Below are positions 6,379 through 10,890 of a DNA stretch of 10,890 bases, piece after piece. The stretch is taken from contig CAYGZA010000235.1 in NCBI GenBank assembly GCA_964354135.1, forward strand, positions 1 to 10,890, given 5' to 3'. The DNA is from CAYGZA01 sp964354135. Lineage in GTDB: Bacteria; Planctomycetota; Planctomycetia; Pirellulales; Thermoguttaceae. Numbering within the stretch: position 1 is the stretch's first letter; every line of letters begins with the position of its first letter. The position numbers were made by a program, and so were the translations under genes. The notes below the pieces were generated by a model. It saw only the letters and a list, made by a program, of their open reading frames with translations. It was not told the origin of the DNA and searched no databases.

Positions 6379-6407
6379 AGTATAAGGCGTTTCTCAGGAT
6401 GTGAGAA
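6379..6407 (-). promoter_or_regulatory. Minus-strand promoter with overlapping inverted repeat
   Basis: On the minus strand TTCTCA (complement of 6402-6407) and TATACT (complement of 6379-6384) are separated by 17 bp. The -10 matches five and the -35 four of six consensus bases. The start would be near 6372, giving a leader of about 78 nt for the 346-residue gene. The -35 is one half of the inverted repeat TTCTCA-N5-TGAGAA (6391-6407), which could be an operator. Confidence 0.45.
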
Positions 6408-6574
6408 GCCGAACTGGCCGCCGGCCGGATCGCGCGGACCGCCGCAGGGATGGCCTGACGGACCCAAGAAGCGCGAGAGGGGAGCTGTTATCAAACTGAT
6501 TCCGAGAAGTCGATGTGACTACGCCCCAGGGCCTTTCCGACGGGGCCCTTTCCGAGCGGTGGACTCTCAGCGTC

Positions 6575-6604
6575 TTGACGCAACCATTTGCTGAATAATA
6601 ATTT
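6575..6604 (+). promoter_or_regulatory. Plus-strand promoter of the exported multidomain protein
   Basis: TTGACG (6575-6580) is followed 18 bp later by TAATTT (6599-6604), in the most AT-rich patch of the region; AATAAT at 6597-6602 is an alternative with 16 bp spacing. The palindrome GCGTC-TT-GACGC (6570-6581) overlaps the -35. The leader to 6720 would be about 110 nt. Confidence 0.45.
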
Positions 6605-6719
6605 AAGATGCGTGCTGCGGCCCAAGTTGTCCGGTCCTCGCAGGCCGGTATGCTGATTGCACTTCCGATCAGGTGGAAGTTCCCCCAATAGTCCCCCTGT
6701 TCGAAGAAGGATTCGTGCC

Positions 6720-9221
6720 ATGGCTTCTTCCCCGCGAGTAATCGGGCCGGCCGGGATGATCCGATGGTTCATCGTCGGTTCGGCATCGTTGTTGATGACC
6801 TGGAGCGCCGCCGCGTGGACCCAGGCGAAGGGGCCCTCCGCCTCCAGCAACTCCGGGAGGAGTTCCATGGGGAGCGGCGGTTTCTCTCGGTCCTCCGGCG
6901 ACTCCCGTGCTTTTCGCGCCCCTGCGACCCGCTCCTATGATGCGGTGTCCTCATCCGGGCGCGCGTTCAGGGAGGCGTCCCCCAGCGTCCAGACCAGGCG
7001 GTGGGAAGGCCCGAGGGTCTCGATCGACGCTCAGCCCGGCAGGCTCGGGGACCGTGTGATTTCCCGCTCGCCTGTCACGGCTTCGCAGCTCAACATCGCC
7101 ATCCCGCCGCCACCGGCGATCCGCGGGCTGGCGACGCCGGACGTCGCCCGGTCCAGGATCGATTCGCTTCCGGGGCCGCAGGGCCAGCCGTCATCCGGGG
7201 TGGCAGTGCCGACGCTGCGTCAGTCCATTCAGACACTTGGGGCAAGCTCGCCGCAGGTTTCTCCGCCAGGGGTCCAGCCGAGCATGGCGGACGTCCGCCG
7301 GATGTTAGCAGACAACAAGTCGGGTGCGTCTCCACGAGTCGCCGGCGCTAGCGCGGATGCGAAACCGGCCGGCGGAGGGGCCAGGGCATCCGGTGGGGGT
7401 CCGCCTCCGGCGGCAGGCTCTTCACCGGGCGGGAGTGCTTCGCCCGGCGGGTCCCGGACGCCTGGCGCCGCTTCGTCGCCGGCCGGAGGTTCTGTGCCGA
7501 AAGCGGGGACCTTCAACCCCGACCCAACCAAGGCGGTTGGTCCCTCGACCCCGACCCAGCGCCCGTCGCTTGGGGATCTTCGCAAGATGATTGGCGAAGG
7601 GAAGTCGTCGGCCGGAACGCTCCCGGCGTCCGTCGGCAGGGCCGCAACGCCCGGAACAGCCAAAGTCACTCCTCCCGGCGTTGACAAAGTCAGGCTGCCC
7701 GCGGATCTGGCGAAAGCCAAGAAGCCCGACACGTCGAGCGGGCTGCCCAAGATCGACAAGGCCAGGCTGCCAGGCGATCTCCCCAAGGTTAAGTTCCCTG
7801 GCGATCTTCCCAAAGCCACGGGGCTGGGAAAGGGCGGTGAGGGCACGAAGACCTTGCCTTCTGCCATCCGCGTCAAACAACCCAGCATCCCCGAACTGGG
7901 CACGGCGAAGGGGATATCGGCGGGTGCGGCCAAGGTCGGATTCGCCGAGCGCGTGCAAAAAGGCCAATTGGACCCGCTCACCAAGGGGAACGTCGCCCAG
8001 CAGATCAGGCTCTCCGAGCAATACAGGGCGGCGCTCCAAGGCGACGTTGCCCGCCGGCTGCAACTCACCAACAACGTCACCAATGTGACCAACGTCAACA
8101 ACATCAACATTACCAGGATAAACAGGGTAACTAATGTCAACAACATCTTCAACGCCCATCCGCACTATGCGTACCGCGGCTGGGTGAGCCCGTATTACCA
8201 AACGCAGGCCTTCCACTTCCACCACCACCTGCCGTATTTCTCCACGGGTTTCTGTTGGTATCCGCGATGGAGCCCCTGGGTGAACTGGTCCTGGCACTAC
8301 CGTTGCCTTCCGTTCTGGGACCCGCGGCCGTACTGGTGCCGGCCGGTGGTTTACGTGGTCGCCACCCCGTGGGTCTACTGGACGACGCCGACGTGGGTCG
8401 CCCTGCCGTCGGTCCCCTGCGGCACGTGGGTGGAGGTGCAGAAGGTAGTGATCCTCGAGGAGCAGTACGACGTGCAACTACTGGCCGTGCGCTTCGTGGA
8501 CCCCGGCCACCCGGACCAGAAGCTCGGTCCGCGCTACCGGATCTGGTTCCGCAACAACAGCGGCAAGGCCGTCACCACGCCGTTCAACGTGCAGCTTCTG
8601 GCCTCCGGCGACGGACAGCTCCATCAGAACCTGCCGCAGGCCGGCGCGCGGATCGCTTCGATCGGGGCCGGCGAGACGCAGTCGGTCGACGTCCGCCTGC
8701 CGCCGGAAGTCAACGCCATGACCAAGGACGCCAAGGGGCAGCCGGGCGCGTTTACGACCCTGCACGTGCTGGTGGACGCCAACCGCGAGGTCAGCGACGC
8801 GAACCGGGCCAACAACGGGGCGAAAATCGCCGCGGGAGAAATCCTCCCCGTCGATCCCGTGGCCTTCGAGGTTGACCCGACGACCGTGCCCGCGGGCGGC
8901 GAGGTGATCCTGGCAGGCGAGGGTCTCGGGCCGGAGCCCGGCAAGGTCCTGGTCCACCTCGGCGGCCTGGAAATGGAGGCGGAGATCGTCGGCTGGTACG
9001 ATCTGGGCGTGCGGCTGAAGGCCCCCAGCCTCCCGCTGGCCAGCCCCACGAAGGCGGAATTGATCGTGGTGCGCGGCGACGGGGCCGCCGCCAATCCGGT
9101 GACGATCACCGTCGACCCGCCCGCCCTCGGCGGCGCGGCGGCCGAGTCGGGCCCGCCCGCGGCAGTCCTGCCGTCACCGCCCAAACCCGAGGTGATCCTT
9201 CCCCCGGCATTGCCCAAGTAG
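6720..9221 (+). CDS. Exported multidomain protein with Asn/Val/Thr tract, aromatic block and CARDB-like domain
   Basis: An 833-residue protein counted from the ATG at 6720. An in-frame TTG at 6657 would add 21 residues, but AAGGA (6707-6711) 8 nt before the ATG and a signal peptide right after it (MIRWFIVGSASLLMTWSAAAW, residues 13-33) favour 6720. Residues about 35-320 are Ser/Gly/Pro-rich and low in complexity. Residues about 323-367 repeat a K-[VA]-[RK]-[LF]-P-[AG]-D-L-[AP]-K motif three times. Near 450-475 is the tract NNVTNVTNVNNINITRINRV, then a Trp/Tyr/His/Pro-rich block (about 481-570) with many W-x-W and P-x-W pairs. Residues about 583-710 look like a CARDB-type beta-sandwich (YRIWFRNNSGKAV ... 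LVDANREVSDANRANNG), and 711-799 like an IPT/TIG-type immunoglobulin fold (VDPTTVPAGGEVILAGEGLG). The tail is Pro/Ala-rich. This suggests an envelope or surface protein with adhesive or structural domains; no catalytic motif is seen. It is monocistronic, ending in a strong terminator. Confidence 0.72.
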   Translation: MASSPRVIGPAGMIRWFIVGSASLLMTWSAAAWTQAKGPSASSNSGRSSMGSGGFSRSSGDSRAFRAPATRSYDAVSSSGRAFREASPSVQTRRWEGPRVSIDAQPGRLGDRVISRSPVTASQLNIAIPPPPAIRGLATPDVARSRIDSLPGPQGQPSSGVAVPTLRQSIQTLGASSPQVSPPGVQPSMADVRRMLADNKSGASPRVAGASADAKPAGGGARASGGGPPPAAGSSPGGSASPGGSRTPGAASSPAGGSVPKAGTFNPDPTKAVGPSTPTQRPSLGDLRKMIGEGKSSAGTLPASVGRAATPGTAKVTPPGVDKVRLPADLAKAKKPDTSSGLPKIDKARLPGDLPKVKFPGDLPKATGLGKGGEGTKTLPSAIRVKQPSIPELGTAKGISAGAAKVGFAERVQKGQLDPLTKGNVAQQIRLSEQYRAALQGDVARRLQLTNNVTNVTNVNNINITRINRVTNVNNIFNAHPHYAYRGWVSPYYQTQAFHFHHHLPYFSTGFCWYPRWSPWVNWSWHYRCLPFWDPRPYWCRPVVYVVATPWVYWTTPTWVALPSVPCGTWVEVQKVVILEEQYDVQLLAVRFVDPGHPDQKLGPRYRIWFRNNSGKAVTTPFNVQLLASGDGQLHQNLPQAGARIASIGAGETQSVDVRLPPEVNAMTKDAKGQPGAFTTLHVLVDANREVSDANRANNGAKIAAGEILPVDPVAFEVDPTTVPAGGEVILAGEGLGPEPGKVLVHLGGLEMEAEIVGWYDLGVRLKAPSLPLASPTKAELIVVRGDGAAANPVTITVDPPALGGAAAESGPPAAVLPSPPKPEVILPPALPK

Positions 9222-9250
9222 CTCGGGCGGCACGATCCGACTCGTGGGGT

Positions 9251-9282
9251 GCGACGTGGCCGAGCTTTCTCGGCCGCGTCGC
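9251..9282 (+). terminator. Strong 14-bp hairpin terminator
   Basis: GCGACGTGGCCGAG (9251-9264) pairs with 9269-9282 around the loop CTTT, with one G-U pair in the middle. It lies 29 nt after the stop codon of the exported protein and directly before the next promoter. The T-run after it is weak (CGCTCTTCCC), but stem length and position fit a terminator. Confidence 0.7.
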
Positions 9283-9287
9283 CGCTC

Positions 9288-9316
9288 TTCCCATCGCACA
9301 CACGCCGGGCTATGAT
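9288..9316 (+). promoter_or_regulatory. Promoter of the aminotransferase-like gene
   Basis: TTCCCA (9288-9293) and TATGAT (9311-9316) are separated by 17 bp; the -10 matches five of six consensus bases, the -35 four. It lies between the terminator of the previous gene and the ATG at 9370, giving a leader of about 45 nt. Confidence 0.45.
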
Positions 9317-9369
9317 CCGTAGGGGTTGTTTCCCACCGAAACTCGCTGTGTGTTGTTGGGCACCCGAAC

Positions 9370-10776
9370 ATGAATGACACCGGTGCGACAGGGCTGCCCT
9401 CGCCTCTGGGCCACGAGGGCACGGACATCTGTGCGGCGGTCGAAGCCGCCCGCGGTTTCCTGCAGAATAGCGGCACCGCCGCCCTGCTGGGCCGGGTCGG
9501 CCAAGTGGTCGAAGAGATCCCGCCCACGGCGCCCTTGGACAAACGCTTCTTCCAGAGGTCTTTCCGCGGCGACGTCTCCGGCCCGCCGGACGACCTCCTC
9601 ACCGGCCTGGGCCTCTTCTACGTGACCGAGCAGCGCAACCTCTACTTGGACTGCACCTCCGGGCACTACCAGATGACGTGGGGGTACAACCATCCGGAGC
9701 TGAATGCGGCCGTGGTGCGCGCCCTCCAGATGGGAATCGTCTGGGACGACCACAGCAACATCCCGGGCCATGCGGTCAAAAAGCTCTCGGTGCGGCTGGT
9801 CGAGGTGGCCAACGGCCTCCCGCCCGGTCAGCTCGAGGGACTGGAAGGGGACGATGGGCTCAACACGGTGGCCCTGGGCGTGTGTACGGGCTCGGTGGCG
9901 GCCGGCGGCGCGCTGAAGCTGACGCTGAAGCACCACGAGATAGTCCGCCCCGGCGTGGATCCGGTCCTGATCGCCATTGCCGGCAATTACCACGGGACCG
10001 ACTTCCTGGCGCAGCGGCTGCGCGGCATGTGGGGCGAATACTTTACCGGCCTGGAGGTGGTCGAGATCGAGCCCAACGACGTCGCGGCCCTCGAGGCCGC
10101 CTTCCAGGCCCACCGCGGCCGGGTCGCCGCGTTCTTCGCCGAGCCGATCCTGATGAACCGCGAGTCCATCCTCCTCGACGCCGAGTTCCTCCGCGCGGCC
10201 CGCCGGCTGTGCGACGAGGCCGACGCCTGCATGGTGCTGGACGAGATCCAGACCGGCTTCTGGTGCCCCGAGGTCTTCATGTTCCGGCAGTGCGGGATCG
10301 TCCCCGACATCCTCGTGGTGGGCAAGGGGATGACGGCGGGCTTTCACCCCCTCTCCGCCCTCGTTTACCGGCGCAAGTACGACCGCCTGGCGCAGTACGA
10401 CGCCATCAGCACCAACGGCAACGCCCCGCTGGCGTCGCTGGTGGGGCTCTGCTGCCTTGCCTTGATCGAGCGGGACGCGGCGCGGATCGAGGCCCTCGGC
10501 CGGCACTACTTCCAGCGCCTGCAAGACCTCCCGGCCGCGCATCCGGGGCACGTGGCGGCGATCCACGGCAAGGGGCTCCTGGCCGGCGTCAAGTTCCACA
10601 CGGTCGGCGATGCGACGGCGTTCCACCGCCGCTGTCTGGAGCGCGGGCTCTGGACCCGCGCCCACACCTATCACGAAGGACACAGCACCGTACTGACCAA
10701 GCCGGCCCTCGCCGCCGACCGGCAGACCCTCGATTTCATCGTCGATACGTTCCTGGAGATCCTGGAGCGGCTGTGA
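9370..10776 (+). CDS. Class-III PLP-dependent aminotransferase-like protein
   Basis: A 468-residue cytoplasmic protein of normal length for class-III (fold type I) aminotransferases, which bind pyridoxal phosphate and move amino groups, often from omega-amino donors. Seen in order: LYLDCTSGHYQMTWGYNHPEL (91-111), the usual N-terminal strand and turn; CTGSVAAGGALKL (172-184) at the phosphate-binding position; GNYHGTD (205-211); AEP (257-259); DEIQTGF (291-297) with Asp291 expected to hold the pyridine nitrogen; and VVGKGMTAGFHPLSAL (316-331) with Lys319 as the expected Schiff-base lysine. The usual GRTG after D-E-x-Q-T-G-F is replaced by WCPE, and the first 75 residues are not typical, so the substrate cannot be inferred. 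The start lacks a strong Shine-Dalgarno site; the ATG at 9370 is the first in frame after the promoter at 9288-9316. A heptamer repeat array begins 6 bp after the stop. Confidence 0.85.
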   Translation: MNDTGATGLPSPLGHEGTDICAAVEAARGFLQNSGTAALLGRVGQVVEEIPPTAPLDKRFFQRSFRGDVSGPPDDLLTGLGLFYVTEQRNLYLDCTSGHYQMTWGYNHPELNAAVVRALQMGIVWDDHSNIPGHAVKKLSVRLVEVANGLPPGQLEGLEGDDGLNTVALGVCTGSVAAGGALKLTLKHHEIVRPGVDPVLIAIAGNYHGTDFLAQRLRGMWGEYFTGLEVVEIEPNDVAALEAAFQAHRGRVAAFFAEPILMNRESILLDAEFLRAARRLCDEADACMVLDEIQTGFWCPEVFMFRQCGIVPDILVVGKGMTAGFHPLSALVYRRKYDRLAQYDAISTNGNAPLASLVGLCCLALIERDAARIEALGRHYFQRLQDLPAAHPGHVAAIHGKGLLAGVKFHTVGDATAFHRRCLERGLWTRAHTYHEGHSTVLTKPALAADRQTLDFIVDTFLEILERL

Positions 10777-10782
10777 GGAGCC

Positions 10783-10890
10783 ATCAGCCGTCAGCTATCA
10801 GTAGTCAGCGGTCACGCATTTCGGTAGCCGATAGCTGAAAGCTGATAGCTGAAAGCTGACTGCTGATAGCTGATAGCTGATAGCTGATAG
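10783..10890. repeat. Heptamer tandem repeat array in two opposed arms (continues past the window)
   Basis: The left arm (10783-10817) holds five heptamers related to ATCAGCT. The right arm (10826-10890) holds nine heptamers of AGCTGAT or close variants (AGCCGAT, AGCTGAA, AGCTGAC, TGCTGAT) plus a partial tenth; the last three full units are identical. The two arms are reverse complements of each other around ATTTCGGT (10818-10825), so a transcript could fold into a long imperfect hairpin. The identical units lie farthest right and the degenerate ones inside, as expected if the array grows outward. It begins just after the aminotransferase stop. Confidence 0.85.

Larger units (their letters stand above)
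6295..6719. other. Divergent intergenic region
   Basis: About 425 bp separate the minus-strand gene starting at 6294 from the plus-strand gene starting at 6720. No gene fits. It contains promoter candidates facing both ways, each overlapped by a palindrome, a 13-bp palindrome at 6329-6341 in the minus-strand leader, and a near-tandem GGGCC(C)TTTCCGA repeat around 6527-6555. Confidence 0.6.

Noticed and set aside
6657..6719. TTG start adding 21 residues to the exported protein
   Set aside because: The ATG at 6720 has a well-spaced AAGGA and puts the signal peptide near the N-terminus.
9310..10683. A 457-codon minus-strand open frame opposite the aminotransferase
   Set aside because: The plus strand carries clear class-III aminotransferase motifs; the antisense product has none.
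10783..10890. CRISPR array
   Set aside because: Repeats are only 7 nt long, directly adjacent and without spacers; no cas gene is present.

Overview
The window looks like chromosomal DNA from a GC-rich bacterium, most probably a member of the Planctomycetota (Pirellulales-like). This rests on recognition, not on a search. The clues are a Gfo/Idh/MocA C-terminus of the type abundant in planctomycetes, a secreted ARPP-1/DUF6569-like protein, a large exported protein with an Asn/Val/Thr tract, a Trp/Tyr-rich block and a CARDB-like domain, wide gene spacing, few strong Shine-Dalgarno sites, and dispersed short repeats. There is no rRNA, tRNA, CRISPR array, transposase or phage gene.

Layout. (1) Bases 2-445 (+) hold the 3' end of a Gfo/Idh/MocA oxidoreductase. 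(2) Bases 446-1249 carry no convincing gene but hold a good sigma70-like promoter and a run of strong hairpins, so a structured noncoding RNA is possible. (3) Three genes lie on the minus strand. In transcription order they are a 346-residue disordered Pro/Glu/Arg-rich protein (6294-5254), an 882-residue flavin/Fe-S fusion oxidoreductase joining an Old Yellow Enzyme barrel to a GltD/DPD-type electron-input module (5223-2575), and a 374-residue exported ARPP-1-like protein (2374-1250). The first two are 30 bp apart and probably form an operon. The third is separated by about 200 bp that holds an inverted-repeat element and has its own ribosome binding site. (4) Bases 6295-6719 form a divergent promoter region with promoter-overlapping palindromes facing both ways. 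(5) Bases 6720-9221 (+) encode an 833-residue exported multidomain protein, followed by a strong hairpin terminator (9251-9282). (6) A new promoter precedes a class-III PLP aminotransferase-like gene (9370-10776, +). (7) From 10783 to the window end there is an array of heptamer repeats in two opposed arms.

How the genes relate. They do not form one obvious pathway or defence system. The oxidoreductase is a self-contained NAD(P)H-to-flavin reductase by architecture, the two exported proteins probably act outside the cytoplasmic membrane, and the aminotransferase is transcribed independently. The most unusual items are the repeat-derived tail and stop codon of the oxidoreductase, the heptamer array, the barrel/GltD fusion with a substituted substrate-site histidine, and the structured gene-free stretch at 446-1249.
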